A stretch of 64,000 bases of DNA from Streptomyces sp. ADI95-17 (lineage in GTDB: Bacteria; Actinomycetota; Actinomycetes; Streptomycetales; Streptomycetaceae): contig NZ_ML123046.1 of NCBI RefSeq assembly GCF_003846175.1, positions 655,555 to 719,554 on the forward strand, written 5' to 3'. Shown piece by piece: positions 1 to 9,221 of the stretch; positions within the stretch are counted from its first letter, which is position 1; the number at the start of each line of letters is the position of its first letter. A program made the translations under genes and the position numbers. A model generated the notes under the pieces. It did no database searches. It saw only the letters and a list, made by a program, of their open reading frames with translations, and had not been told where the DNA came from.

Positions 1-581
1 TGCGAGACGAGGTCGGGATGCTCCGAGAGGGGGATGGCGGCGACCAGGGCCGCGTGGCGTACGTCCGGGTCGTCGTGGCCGAGGAGAGGACGGACGGCGG
101 AAAACAACGCCGGGCGCAGGTCTCTGAACGCGCGTATCTCCCTGCACTCCTGAAGAAAGTCCGCGCCGCAATGGCGTTCGCCCACGGCGACGCACTCGTC
201 GTCGGCGTCGTGGGCAGTGCTGCCGAGCCAGTCGAGCAGCCTCACGAGCAGCGGGTGATTCGGTGGCATGCCGGCGTCGTGGCCGAAGTCGCCGGCCGAG
301 ACGGCCGGGTGGCCGAGGACGGCCGCTACGTAGAGCGCTACAGGGACGGTGGCTTCGTAGATGGTGTTCTGGTGGGTCACTTCCCTGAGCGCGTCCCGGG
401 CGGCGGTTCCCCTGACGACCGGGTCGGGGTCGAGCAGTCGTGCCAGGGCCGCCGGCAGGGATTCGCCCGTCCCGCGCACAGTGGCGAGCGACGCCCAATC
501 CGTACAGTCCAGGAGCGTTTGATGGTGCGGCAGCTCGGCGGGGTGGCGATGCTGCCCGGGCTGTCTGCGGTTCTTGGTCAC
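1..581 (-). CDS. HEAT-repeat-like protein, partial (C-terminus beyond left edge)
   Basis: The reverse strand is open from a GTG at 581 to the window edge (about 193 codons seen). The product is rich in alternating helices of the HEAT type, for example LLDPDPVVRGTAARDALREV and PLLGHDDPDVRHAALVAA, which are the usual D-P/D-x-V-R repeat signatures. Proteins of this type are scaffolds in protein-protein contacts. No catalytic motif is seen and no specific role can be given. No clear ribosome binding site precedes the GTG, so the start is tentative. The gene ends in an element-rich stretch, so an IS-caused truncation upstream is possible. Confidence 0.6.
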   Translation of the reverse strand, partial: MTKNRRQPGQHRHPAELPHHQTLLDCTDWASLATVRGTGESLPAALARLLDPDPVVRGTAARDALREVTHQNTIYEATVPVALYVAAVLGHPAVSAGDFGHDAGMPPNHPLLVRLLDWLGSTAHDADDECVAVGERHCGADFLQECREIRAFRDLRPALFSAVRPLLGHDDPDVRHAALVAAIPLSEHPDLVS

Positions 582-739
582 AGGCGGAGGATATGGCGTA
601 GCCGAGCCGGCACCGGGCGTGGTGCCATCCGCATGGCAGGACGCGGTTTCGCAGCAGATCGAACCCGGGCCCGGCAGCGTCGGACCGGTGCGGGCGGCGG
701 TCGTCGACATGTCGGTTCCGCCGGATCAGGTGGCGGCGG

Positions 740-1561
740 ATCGTGACTCGATGCGGTTGAGCCAGGAGGAGTTGGCCGAGGTGTGGTCGATCTCCACGTT
801 GCGGACCGCCGCCCGGGAGCCGGCTCGCCGGCACCGTTTCGTGGTCAGGTGCGGGGAGAGTCTGTCGCACACGATCGCCGTACGGATTTCGGGCGGGTAG
901 AGGTGTGCAGGCGGTTGCAGAACTCACAGGAACCGGGTCCGCCTCTTGATGGGTTCGATGTGGCCGTAGAGCCTGTCGTGCTTGAGGTCCAGGGGTGCGA
1001 ACGGGTGACGGACGCCCCCGTAGCGGTTGCAGGCCGCCCGGCGCCGACGCCGGGGCTTCACGGTCGGGGTCCTTGCGCCTGCCGTCCCGCTCGGCCCATT
1101 GCCGGCCCGGGTGGGGCATTGGGTTGAGCGGGCCGAACTCGTCCATGCAGAAGCTGACTTCAGGCTCGTCGTCCTCGGGTATCGCTTCACCGTCGCCGAT
1201 CGCGTGAAGGTGCTCGACGCGGGGCTTGTCCTGGACGCGTGTCCGGATCGCGGGAGGTCTTCCAGGTCTTCAGGCGTTGAACCGAGACGCCTTCCTCGCG
1301 GAGCGGGCCAGGCAGGCCCTCGTGGCTGATGTCGTCAACGACCCCGTCGCCTACGTCGAAGTCGTGGACCACGTCCCGACCCCGGGCGTTGCCGGCGGAC
1401 AACACCTCGGCGACATTCGGCACCGGCATGCCCTGCGCGGACAGCAGCACCATCTGGGCTCGCCGCCGGGGCACCGCTGACCCGGTGCCCCGGCGGATGA
1501 TCCGTACCAGCCGTCGGCCCTCGGCATCGTCGATCTCGCGTCCATGCACTCGTTCCGCCAC
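740..1561 (-). pseudogene. IS630-family transposase remnant
   Basis: From a GTG at 1561 the reverse strand encodes a recognisable IS630 transposase N-terminus (EGRRLVRIIRRGTGS, MVLLSAQGMPVPNVAEVL). It then jumps by an internal deletion to GVVDDISHEGL and RLKTWKTSRDPD. After frameshifts it continues with CMDEFGPLN (first catalytic Asp region), RHPFAPLDLKHDRLYGH, AIVCDRLSPHLT (second Asp) and SSWLNRIES (catalytic Glu region). The pieces lie in the right order but in different frames and with part of the N-terminal half missing, so the gene is dead. No terminal repeats could be assigned. Confidence 0.75.
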
Positions 1562-1646
1562 ACTGCCACGGCGACCGGCACGCGCCGCCCGGCGCAGCAC
1601 CCGGGCGGCGTGGCACGTCACAGCAGGGCCAACGTTGCCTGCCGCG

Positions 1647-2774
1647 TCACCAGAAGACGCCGGCGCGCATGTGTTGCGTGAGGTTCTGGAGGATCTCGCG
1701 CAGCCACGGGCTGCGGACCGCCGGCAGCCGTGCCAGGGTGTGCCGGAACACTTCCGGGTCGGCCCGGAACGCGTGACGGGGGCGCGGCGTGGGCGGGTAG
1801 TCGCGGAGGACGTCGCCGGATATCACACCCGATGCCAGGACGGGTGGGTACGGCTCGGGGAAGGCCAGCCACAGCCACACCCCGAACGGCAGTGGCACCG
1901 GGTGCGCGGAGGCGGCCGGGTCGGCCGGGTCGGCCGGGGTCCAGATCTTCCCCGTCTGGGGATGCATCGGTACGAGGACGATGTCGGCGTCCGCGCCGAC
2001 AGCAGGGCACTGCGGTCCGGCCAGAACGGCGCGCCGTGCGGGTGGGCCTGCGGGGAGCAGGGCGTCGAGGGCGCGTTGGAGCACCTCTCCGGTCCGGCCG
2101 TCCGGGACGGTCACCGGCCGTCCTTCCGAGACCGCCAGCAGATGGGCGAGTGCCTTGCCTGCTGCCGCCTCCCACTGCGGGCTCCATGACCACCAGTGGT
2201 TCGGCCCCATCCGCTCGCCCCACCGGGCGAGCGGCTCGAACGGGGGCGTGCTGCTCTCGCTCCTCCCCTCCGTCATCAGCTCCTCCCAGGAGAGCGGTAC
2301 GGCGTCGGCGCCGACGACGGGGCAGCGGCGTACGGCGTTCGGGGCGAGCCACACCGCCTGCCAGAGTGAGCAGTCGTCGATCCTGCTGGCCACGGGCAGG
2401 CCGCACGCCTCACAGGCCATGTTGCGGCCGTCGGCCCCGTCGAGGCCGCAGCAGTATCCGCCGCTTCTCTCCAGGATCAGCAGGGTGCCTCGGACGTCTC
2501 CGGGGGCGATGACGATCGCGCCGGGTGTGCTGTCGGACAGCGCGTGGAGCGGTGCGTAGATGCCGCGGGCCGCCGCCTCGTCCGGATCGGTCTCCGACCA
2601 CGGCCGCCACGGTGGCCCCCACGGTTCAGGGTCCACGGCGAACGTGCCCGACTCCATGAGTACCGGGAGCTGCGTCCCGTTCCCGTACTTCTGATGGGCG
2701 TGGACGGGCAGGGCGACCTCGGACAGTCGGGTGGTCAACCTGGCGCCGCACCCTGCGCACACGAATACGAACAA
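1647..2774 (-). CDS. conserved hypothetical protein with zinc-ribbon-like CxxC pairs
   Basis: A 375-residue protein if the TTG at 2774 is used. A GGAGGA ribosome binding site lies just upstream of it, and the frame is also open for 20 codons further upstream. The N-terminus has VCAGCGA and a later CEACG, two CxxC pairs that could bind a metal. The rest is globular and Trp/Pro rich, with VLMESGT, APGDVRGTLLI and DDCSLWQAVWL. It resembles a family of streptomycete hypothetical proteins known to me only as uncharacterised. There are no membrane segments and no enzyme motif I recognise. It lies between IS remnants. Confidence 0.65.
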   Translation of the reverse strand: MFVFVCAGCGARLTTRLSEVALPVHAHQKYGNGTQLPVLMESGTFAVDPEPWGPPWRPWSETDPDEAAARGIYAPLHALSDSTPGAIVIAPGDVRGTLLILERSGGYCCGLDGADGRNMACEACGLPVASRIDDCSLWQAVWLAPNAVRRCPVVGADAVPLSWEELMTEGRSESSTPPFEPLARWGERMGPNHWWSWSPQWEAAAGKALAHLLAVSEGRPVTVPDGRTGEVLQRALDALLPAGPPARRAVLAGPQCPAVGADADIVLVPMHPQTGKIWTPADPADPAASAHPVPLPFGVWLWLAFPEPYPPVLASGVISGDVLRDYPPTPRPRHAFRADPEVFRHTLARLPAVRSPWLREILQNLTQHMRAGVFW

Positions 2775-2936
2775 ATGTCCTCCGTTTGGGAAACGGGGGC
2801 ATCGTCGCAGCTCGGCGGCGACCGGCCAACGCATTTATTGTCGGGGCGCCGTCCACTGAGGCGGATCGCAGCCGCCCGGCCCACGTACTCGCGGCTGGTC
2901 CCGGTTCGCCCGCGACGGCGTCGGTAGATTGCTGCC

Positions 2937-3437
2937 ATGCCGTACACGACGATGCCACTGAATCTTGAGACGACCAGGCTGACGATGCGTCCGTGGACGA
3001 TGTCCGATGCCGACGACCATCGTGCGCTCGCTGCCGAGCGGGGCGATGGAATGCCGTCGATCGAGGCCAATCGGCGAGTGATTGAGGCCCAGCTCTCCAC
3101 TCCGGCGAGGACGGGGCTCGCTCTGTTGGTCATCAACCGTCGTGACGTGGGTGATTTCATCGGGTATTGCGGACTCACTGTCGGGCGGGCTTCCGTTGAA
3201 GAGCCCGAGATCGCGTACGAATTGTTCCGGCGGGTGCACGGGCAGGGCTATGCCACCGAGGCGGCCGCCGCCGTGATCGACGCCGCGATCGCGACCGGTC
3301 GGCAGCGGCTCTGGGCGACGGTGCGTACCTGGAATGCGCCGTCTTTCCGCGTCCTCGAAAAGCTGGGTTTCGAGCGCGATCACGTTTCGACGGACGACCG
3401 CGGCGAACTGGTGTGGCTCACACGCTCCTTGGCGTAA
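2937..3437 (+). CDS. GNAT family N-acetyltransferase (RimJ/RimL type)
   Basis: A 166-residue cytosolic acetyltransferase. It opens with LETTRLTMRPW, the standard first strand of RimJ/RimL enzymes. It has GYCGLTVG in the middle, ELFRRVHGQGYATEA (the acetyl-CoA pyrophosphate loop, here RVHGQGYA) and ends with NAPSFRVLEKLGFERD, the family's C-terminal signature. Such enzymes acetylate protein N-termini or small amines using acetyl-CoA; the substrate here is unknown. ATG 2937 is taken as the start, and ATG 2952 would give a protein beginning just before the conserved strand. Monocistronic by appearance. Confidence 0.85.
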   Translation: MPYTTMPLNLETTRLTMRPWTMSDADDHRALAAERGDGMPSIEANRRVIEAQLSTPARTGLALLVINRRDVGDFIGYCGLTVGRASVEEPEIAYELFRRVHGQGYATEAAAAVIDAAIATGRQRLWATVRTWNAPSFRVLEKLGFERDHVSTDDRGELVWLTRSLA

Positions 3438-3576
3438 GTACCAGCCACTGATGCCGGGGGAGGGAGGGGCGGACGGTGGCCCGGACCGAGATTCTGCGGC
3501 AATCGCTGCATTGACGCTGGTCACACAGGGGCGATTCCCGGGTCGGCCGCCCGCCTCGACTGGCACGCTCGGATCC

Positions 3577-4311
3577 ATGCGGATGGATGCGTTGGTACCC
3601 CGGGCACGTCGGCTCTGGGAAGAACTGGCCCGGGTGCCTGTGTCGTTCGCCCCACCGGGTGGTGTGAGCGTGGTGGTCTCCCCGCGATCCGGGCTGTGTC
3701 CGGTCGGCTGGGTCGGGGTGGTGGTGCTGGGCGGATCCGCGATCGCCACCGCGCCGAGTGAGAGTGCCGCCGCGATCGTTCGCGACGCATGGGGACAACT
3801 GCCGGTGTCGGCCGTCGTGGACGGAGACCTGGTCCGGCAGATCCCTTCGGTGGGGCAGATGCTCGGGCCGGCGACGCTGTCGTACGTGTCTCCGGCGGGT
3901 TTTCGGCCGGTGTCATCCGACACCATGGTGATGGAGCAACTTCCCTCGGCTCACCCGGATGTGCGGCTCCTGGAGCATGCGGCCGGTCTTGAGGATGCCG
4001 GCGAGGCCGCGCTGGATGAGATCACGTCACCCGCGTTCGTTCTGCGTGACCACGGTCGGGTGGTCGCTGCTGCGGGCTATCGTGCCTGGCCGAGGCGGAC
4101 GGCCCATCTCAGCGTACTGACCGCGCCGGAAGCGCGAGGACGGGGACTGGCGCGGGTGACCGGTTCAGCTGCGGTCGCTCATGCCCTCTCCACCGGGCTG
4201 TTGCCGCAATGGCGGGCGCGCCCTGCCGCCTCCCGGCGTGTTGCCGCCGCGTTGGGTTTCGAGGAGCTGGGCTCCCAGCTCAGTTTCGAGGTCGCTGCCG
4301 CAATCGCTTGA
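3577..4311 (+). CDS. GNAT-like acetyltransferase
   Basis: A 244-residue protein counted from ATG 3577; the frame is open further upstream but there is no good start there. The N-terminal 120 residues are a variable domain. The C-terminal half is a GNAT fold with FVLRDHGRVVAAAGYR, then LTAPEARGRGLARVTGSAAV (acetyl-CoA loop RGRGLA) and ASRRVAAALGFEELG. The acceptor is unknown. It sits 140 bp after the other GNAT gene, in the same direction, and just before an IS5-type remnant. The two acetyltransferases are not close in sequence, so this is not a recent duplication. Confidence 0.75.
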   Translation: MRMDALVPRARRLWEELARVPVSFAPPGGVSVVVSPRSGLCPVGWVGVVVLGGSAIATAPSESAAAIVRDAWGQLPVSAVVDGDLVRQIPSVGQMLGPATLSYVSPAGFRPVSSDTMVMEQLPSAHPDVRLLEHAAGLEDAGEAALDEITSPAFVLRDHGRVVAAAGYRAWPRRTAHLSVLTAPEARGRGLARVTGSAAVAHALSTGLLPQWRARPAASRRVAAALGFEELGSQLSFEVAAAIA

Positions 4312-4320
4312 GGGCCCGGT

Positions 4321-4745
4321 CCGCTCCCGACTTGGAGATGCCGAAGAGGACCGTCCACGGCGTGGTGGATCTTCATGGTCAGCCCGCCGCGGGAACAGCC
4401 GATCGCGTGCCCGGCGGGCTCTCGGTCGGCGTCGAGGCCATGCCCTCGGGCTGCGGCCCGGCATTTCTCGGGGCGGCGGTGTTGGTGGCGTGCTGGTGGG
4501 CCCGGGTGATGGTGGAGTTCACCGCCAGCCGCCAGCCGCCAGCCGCCAGCCGCCAGCCGCCAGCCGCCAGCCGCCAGCCGCCAGCCGCCAGCCGCCAGCC
4601 GCCAGCCGATCAACAGCCCATCGTCGTCCGCGCGGGCGGGCAGGACGCCGGGCACGCGGTCCCAGGTCCCGTCGGCGGCCCAGCGGCGGTGGCGGGCCCA
4701 CACGGTCTTCCAGGATCCGAAGGTCGGATGCGGTCCCACTGCCGG
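4321..4745 (-). pseudogene. IS5-family transposase remnant
   Basis: The reverse strand carries pieces of an IS5-type streptomycete transposase: WKTVWARHRRWAADGTWDRV near the N-terminal part, then HHHPGPPARHQH, and HAIGCSRGGLTMKIHHAVDG with PLRHL after it, which matches the conserved RSRGGLTTKIHLA block of this family. The middle is replaced by a heptamer repeat array that inserts WRLAAGG units. The frame is broken and the DDE triad is incomplete, so it is inactive. Confidence 0.7.
4523..4606. repeat. 12-copy heptamer tandem repeat (CGCCAGC)n
   Basis: Twelve perfect head-to-tail copies of CGCCAGC lie inside the IS5 remnant. Read on the reverse strand, three units make one WRLAAGG heptapeptide. 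The perfection of the array argues for recent slippage expansion. A second array with a related heptamer (CGYCNNC pattern) lies at 55631-55707 in this window. Confidence 0.95.
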
Positions 4746-4822
4746 TCGGTCAGCCGGGCGTGACGAGGCGTCAGGATCAGACCGCAGAGGTGCCGCGCAC
4801 CCGGCCGGCAGCCCGGCCGGGA

Positions 4823-5374
4823 TCAGTCGATCGTCTTGATCACCCGGGCGGGCACTCCCGCGACCACGGTGCCGGCGGGAACATCACGAGTGACCACCGC
4901 ACCGGCAGCGACCACCGCACCGGCGCCGATGGTCACCCCCTGCGTGATCACGGCAGCTGTCCCGATCCAGACGTCGTCCTCGATGGCGATCGGGGCGAAG
5001 GAGAGGTACTCGCGGCGCTCGGCCAGGGGCAGCGGATGGCCTCCGGTGATGAGGCTGACCTTCGGGGCGATCATGACGCCGTTGCCGATACGGATGCCTC
5101 CCTTGTCCATGAAGGTGCATCCCTGGTTGACGAAGACGTTCTCCCCGAACGTCGTGTTGAGCCCGTACTCGGTAAAGAACGGCGGGTAGATCATCACCGA
5201 CTCCGGCAGCGGGCCACCGAACACAACAGAAAGTAGTTCTGCGCGACCTTCGCTGTCGCTGAACGGAAGCACGTTCAGTCGAGACGTCGAATCGGTCACC
5301 TCCACGATCCTCTCCACATGACGCGCGAACTCAGGCGTCTGGACATACATGACCTGCTCTGTGCGGGTAGACAT
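4823..5374 (-). CDS. sugar O-acetyltransferase, left-handed beta-helix (Maa/NodL type)
   Basis: A 183-residue hexapeptide-repeat acyltransferase. The N-terminus is the short maltose-acetyltransferase-type domain. It is followed by FGENVFVNQGCTFMD, then IRIGNGVMIAPKVSLITGGHP (the catalytic His of the family sits in the GGHP turn), IEDDVWIGTAAVITQGVTIG and AVVTRDVPAGTVVAGVPARV. This order is diagnostic for acetyl-CoA dependent O-acetyltransferases acting on sugars such as maltose or Nod factor ends. The start is set at ATG 5374; a second ATG lies 8 codons in. It is transcribed divergently from the LysR gene at 5465, which probably controls it. Confidence 0.9.
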   Translation of the reverse strand: MSTRTEQVMYVQTPEFARHVERIVEVTDSTSRLNVLPFSDSEGRAELLSVVFGGPLPESVMIYPPFFTEYGLNTTFGENVFVNQGCTFMDKGGIRIGNGVMIAPKVSLITGGHPLPLAERREYLSFAPIAIEDDVWIGTAAVITQGVTIGAGAVVAAGAVVTRDVPAGTVVAGVPARVIKTID

Positions 5375-5431
5375 GCGCTTATCCCACCACCGCGCAGAAC
5401 ACTCGATCAAACAACCCTGCACCACACCGGA

Positions 5432-5448
5432 CACAACCAATGGTTGTG
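5432..5448. promoter_or_regulatory. perfect inverted repeat, likely LysR operator
   Basis: Arms CACAACCA and TGGTTGTG (8 bp, perfect) are separated by one base and lie 16 bp before the LysR start, in the region shared with the divergent acetyltransferase gene. Position and symmetry fit a LysR-type regulator site that controls both directions. Confidence 0.6.
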
Positions 5449-5464
5449 AAAGTAGGGTGGAAGC

Positions 5465-6394
5465 ATGGATGTTGAAGCGCTGCGGACGTTCGTGGCCGTC
5501 GCCGAGACCGGCCAGTTCCAGGCTGCTGCCGACAAGCTGGGGATCAGCCAGCAGGCGGTCTCCAAGCGGATCGCGGCCCTGGAGAGGCACATCGAGGTCA
5601 CGCTCCTGGTGCGGACCTCCCGAGGCTCCCGGCTGAGCCTGGACGGGCAGGTCTTCCTGCCGCACGCCAGGAAGGTTCTGGCGGCCATCGAGCAGGCCGA
5701 GCAGGCCGTGCGCCCCGGCAGCCGTCCCTTGCGCGTCGATGTCCTCAATCGGCGCATCTCTCCGGCCCAGGCCGTCTACCGGTTCTACCGCTCCCACCCC
5801 GAGACGGACCTGGACGCGGTCACGCTGAGCAAGGAGAACGCCGCCGAGGCCGCCCAGGCGGTGCTCGAAGGGACCGTCGACGCGTCTTTCCGTGCGCTGC
5901 CGGCAGACCAGGTCCCGGCCGGGATCAGCGCCGAACGACTCCTGGACGCACCCCTGGAGCTCCTGGTCGGACCCGGCCACCCGCTGGCTGACGCGCCCTG
6001 GGTCAGGCCTGCGGACCTGGCCGGCCACCGCATCTGGATTCCCGGGATCAGGCCGGGCACGGAGTGGGCGGCGTTCTACCAGGCGCTGTCCAAGGCCTTC
6101 GGCCTGAGCATCGACGCGCTCGGCCCCAACTTCGGTGACGAGGCATTGATGGACGCGCTGGCCGACTCGGCCTCGCTGGCCACCCTCGTCGGCAGCGGGG
6201 ACCGGTACCTGTGGCCCCAGACCCACGACCTGCGGCGCATCCCGTTGCACGACCCGACCCCGGTCTACCCGCACGTGCTGCTGTTCCGCAGCGGAGACCA
6301 GCACCCCGTGCTGACCGCGCTACGCGACCATCTGCGCACCGCAGGCCCGCGAACCCCGCACGACGTGTGGGTGCCGGACTGGGTGGACCGCTGA
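5465..6394 (+). CDS. LysR-family transcriptional regulator
   Basis: A 309-residue LysR protein. The N-terminal winged helix-turn-helix is clear (MDVEALRTFVAVAETGQFQA, then ADKLGISQQAVSKRIAALE). It is followed by a co-inducer domain that contains LDVPVELLVGPGH-like text (APLELLVGPGHPLADAPWV). Full length for the family. It stands divergent to the sugar acetyltransferase with a 90 bp gap holding a perfect inverted repeat. LysR proteins usually repress themselves and activate the divergent gene on ligand binding; the ligand is unknown. Confidence 0.9.
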   Translation: MDVEALRTFVAVAETGQFQAAADKLGISQQAVSKRIAALERHIEVTLLVRTSRGSRLSLDGQVFLPHARKVLAAIEQAEQAVRPGSRPLRVDVLNRRISPAQAVYRFYRSHPETDLDAVTLSKENAAEAAQAVLEGTVDASFRALPADQVPAGISAERLLDAPLELLVGPGHPLADAPWVRPADLAGHRIWIPGIRPGTEWAAFYQALSKAFGLSIDALGPNFGDEALMDALADSASLATLVGSGDRYLWPQTHDLRRIPLHDPTPVYPHVLLFRSGDQHPVLTALRDHLRTAGPRTPHDVWVPDWVDR

Positions 6395-6520
6395 CCAGAC
6401 GACCGAATTGACAGACACGCCCTGGTCTTCTGCGTCGGGAATTCTGTTCAGATAGCTGGCGAGGCGTTCGAGGGTCTCGTCTGCGGTCTTGGTCCGGACG
6501 TAGGGCCTGGGGTCGGTGGT

Positions 6521-7068
6521 TCATGCGGCGATCCAGGTCCGGATGTCCTTCTCCGGGGCCTGGACAGGCCTGCGGACGCCTCGCCCTGTCTGCTTGTCCG
6601 TCAGCTCGGCGAACCATCGCTCCACCAGGTTGGGCAAGGACGATCCGGTGGGTGTGAAGTGCAGGTGGAACCGTGTGTGTTCCGGCAGCCAGGTCCTGAT
6701 GGCCGGGGTCTTGTGGGTGGCGTAGTTGTCCAGCACAAGGTGGACCGGTACGGACGCGTCGACAGCAGAGACGTCTCCGAGCGGTGCGGCTGCAGGCCGA
6801 ACGCCCGCCAGATCCGCGACACGGCCGACTGCGACAGGCCCAGTTCCTTCGCCATCGAACGCGTCGACCAGTGGGTTGCGTTCTTCGGCGTGGACCCGAG
6901 CTGAGCGGCCACGTCCTTGTTCGAGACACCCCGGGCGCAGGCCGGGACAATCCGACACCGCAGGGCCCACGCCTGCGGTGTCGAACGGCGCCGCACCCAC
7001 CCCTTGAGAGCGGCCCACTCCTCGTCCGACAACGTCAACTCAGTCTTCGGCCGCCACGTCCGTGCCAT
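6521..7068 (-). pseudogene. IS630-like transposase remnant, second type
   Basis: From ATG 7068 the reverse strand reads MARTWRPKTELTLSDEEWAA, an IS630 N-terminal helix-turn-helix region, through LGLSQSAVSRIWRAFGLQPH. It then shifts frame and continues as VHLVLDNYATHKTPAIRTWL (second catalytic Asp) and LPNLVERWFAELTDKQ (catalytic Glu). The block with the first Asp between these parts is missing, so a deletion plus frameshift killed the gene. It is a different IS630 subtype from the remnant at 740-1561. Confidence 0.8.
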
Positions 7069-7111
7069 AGGGCAAGCCTGAAAATCTGAACAGAAATCCT
7101 GACTCAGAGGG

Positions 7112-8170
7112 CTAGTACCAAGGTCGGGCGTCATGCGTGGGCAGCGGACGCAGATTCGGCCAGCGTTCGAGCAGACGGCAGGCCAGGGCGGAGCTGAGGC
7201 GGCCGACGGCGTGCAGGTGATCGTGGTCGCGGGTCATGCCGGCGACCACGTCCAGGCGGTGGACGAGCCGCTCACGAGCGGAGACGTGGCCCCACTCGAA
7301 GTCCTCGGCGGGTACCCGGGCGAACTGGTCGACCGTCCCGCGGTGGGCCCGCTCGACGAGTGCGTCGCCCTGGATCAGCCAGCCCGCGCACGCGTCGGCG
7401 AGGTCACCCGGCACGTCCTTCCCGGTGAGGCCGCGCCAGGTGGTCCGGTAGATGTCCTCGACCTCCGTGAGCGGGGCCGCGGTGACCGACATGGCACACC
7501 AGCAGGTGGGGAAGCCGATGCGGAAGTAGGCGAGTTCGATCAGGCCGTTGCCGAGCGAGGCCCGCTCGAAGTCGACGAAGCGGACGCCGTCGGCGGTACG
7601 CAGATCATTGCCGGGGCAGGGGTCGCCGTGCAGCAGCGCATGGTGCGAGGTGGGGTCCAACCGCTCCAGGAGACCGGCGAGTTCATCGGGAACCGTGGAC
7701 GGTACGGGCACGTCGAGCGCCCTGGCCAGGGTGAGGAAGGACTCCGCGTCGGTGGCCGTGGGCCCCGACCAGACCGGTAGTGCGCCCGCGTCGGCGGGCC
7801 CGGTCAGGGCGTGCAGCCGGGCGAGCGACTCGGCGTACCCGGGCATCCAGTCGTCCGTCTTGCCGAGGTCGTCCAAATGTTCGAGGACCATCACCCGCGA
7901 GGACAGGTCCGTGGCGAGCACCGCGGGGGCCACGGCGGGCCCGGAGGCCCGCCCCGCCAGGTGCAGCCCGGCGACCTCCCGCGCGAAGCGCGTGTTCGCG
8001 TCGGCACCCGTGTCCCCGCCGTCGGTGATCTGCTTGACGATCACCAGCCGTCGGTCCGTCAGCCGCACCCGCCACACCCGTGACCGCGGACTGCTGTCCA
8101 GGAGTTTGGCCAGTTGGGGCGTGCCCACGGTGGAGAGCAGCGCCTCGTCGAACGGAACACGGTTCGGCAT
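7112..8170 (-). CDS. aminoglycoside phosphotransferase (APH)-fold kinase
   Basis: A 352-residue protein of the APH/choline kinase fold. The nucleotide-binding lobe has RLVIVKQI. The catalytic loop is HALLHGDPCPGND (HGD-x4-N form) and the metal-binding motif is VRFVDFERASLGN (DFE in place of DxD/DFG). Proteins of this kind phosphorylate small hydroxylated molecules, and some give antibiotic resistance, but the substrate cannot be read from the sequence. The gene starts at ATG 8170 and has no recognisable operon partner. It abuts an IS630 remnant on its 3' side. Confidence 0.8.
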   Translation of the reverse strand: MPNRVPFDEALLSTVGTPQLAKLLDSSPRSRVWRVRLTDRRLVIVKQITDGGDTGADANTRFAREVAGLHLAGRASGPAVAPAVLATDLSSRVMVLEHLDDLGKTDDWMPGYAESLARLHALTGPADAGALPVWSGPTATDAESFLTLARALDVPVPSTVPDELAGLLERLDPTSHHALLHGDPCPGNDLRTADGVRFVDFERASLGNGLIELAYFRIGFPTCWCAMSVTAAPLTEVEDIYRTTWRGLTGKDVPGDLADACAGWLIQGDALVERAHRGTVDQFARVPAEDFEWGHVSARERLVHRLDVVAGMTRDHDHLHAVGRLSSALACRLLERWPNLRPLPTHDARPWY

Positions 8171-8323
8171 GCCGACGAGCGTAGCCGTGGCTTCGCACGC
8201 CCGAGCGCACTTTCAGCCGACCGCCGAACACGCCCCCGGCCGACCGGCATTGAGTCGATCAGCCTTCACCGGGACGAACCATCAAGCCTCAGCCTTCGCC
8301 GAGACAGGTCACCGTGTGTCCTG

Positions 8324-8361
8324 TGACAGTGAACCTTGACCATTGTCAGCGAAGTTTGACC
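8324..8361 (+). repeat. left-end TnsB-type sites (2 copies)
   Basis: Two direct 18-bp sites 20 bp apart, TGACAGTGAACCTTGACC and TGTCAGCGAAGTTTGACC, match the inverted sites at the right end. A further half copy, TGTCAGCGAAGT, lies at 9211-9222. Confidence 0.6.
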
Positions 8362-8458
8362 ACGAGGTCGCTGCTGCCCAATTCGCCGACCGGGCTTCCA
8401 GGCCGGTGTGGTTCAGCCCGCTTGATGAGGCGATGAGGGAGGGTGCGACCATCCTCGG

Positions 8459-9184
8459 ATGCAAGAGATCGACGAGTTGGTCAATGTGGTTGATCCGGCG
8501 TGGCCGGAGCTTCGCGAGATGCTTTCGGCGGGCTCCGTGCCCGTTCAGGTGCTGTCTGCCGATGTTGACGAGGGTCGCCGATGCCTTCTGCAGATGCAGG
8601 TCACGGCGCGATCGATGCTGGGTGCTCTGGCGTTGAACACCGGCGGTCTGCTCGTGGACAACGGGTGGGTGCGTGTGTTCGGCGGGGGTTCGGTCACGGG
8701 TGGGGGGCTCCCGAGTCTGGCGCAGGTCAACCGTTTCCCCGCATACTTCGATCCGGTCTGGCATCCCGCGACAGGTCTGATCGTCGGCCACGACGTCGTC
8801 GGCGGGGTCTTCGCGCTGAACGGTGGCGATCCTGCGGCTGCGGGCCGGCCTGGGGCACCTGGGCAGATGACGTACTTCGCTCCCGACACTCTTGAGTGGG
8901 AAGCGATGGAAATGGGCCACTCCGGGTGGGTCTCCTGGCTGCTCTCGGGCCAGTTGGAGACGTTCTACGACGGGCTGCGATGGCCTGGCTGGCGTGAGGA
9001 AGCTGCGGCCCTGGCCTTGCCGCAGGGCATTTCTGTGTATCCGTTCCTGTGGTCCAAGGAGGCCCATGCCGATCTAGCGGCGACAAGTAGGAGGCCTGTG
9101 CCGATGCGCGAGGTCATCGGAGTCGCTGCGGACTTCGCCCGGCAGATGGGGCCGTCTGATCCTGGGTTCCTCGGCGACGTATGA
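8459..9184 (+). CDS. DUF2625 family protein
   Basis: A 241-residue protein matching the DUF2625 family by its conserved run: LMALNTGG-like ALALNTGGLLVDNGWVRV, GGGLPSLAQVN, DVVGGVFALNG, GQMTYFAPDTLEWE and an aromatic-rich block LETFYDGLRWPGWREE. The family is cytosolic and has no known function; members in other bacteria are found in accessory regions. Here the gene lies inside the Tn7-like element as apparent cargo and looks intact. Start is ATG 8459; the purine-rich stretch before it is rather far upstream. Confidence 0.75.
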   Translation: MQEIDELVNVVDPAWPELREMLSAGSVPVQVLSADVDEGRRCLLQMQVTARSMLGALALNTGGLLVDNGWVRVFGGGSVTGGGLPSLAQVNRFPAYFDPVWHPATGLIVGHDVVGGVFALNGGDPAAAGRPGAPGQMTYFAPDTLEWEAMEMGHSGWVSWLLSGQLETFYDGLRWPGWREEAAALALPQGISVYPFLWSKEAHADLAATSRRPVPMREVIGVAADFARQMGPSDPGFLGDV

Positions 9185-9221
9185 CCGGGTCCACTGCCGC
9201 TCGTCAAGATTGTCAGCGAAG

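Noticed and set aside
4523..4606. CRISPR array
   Set aside because: Units are 7 bp with no spacers; a simple tandem repeat. No cas gene is in the window.
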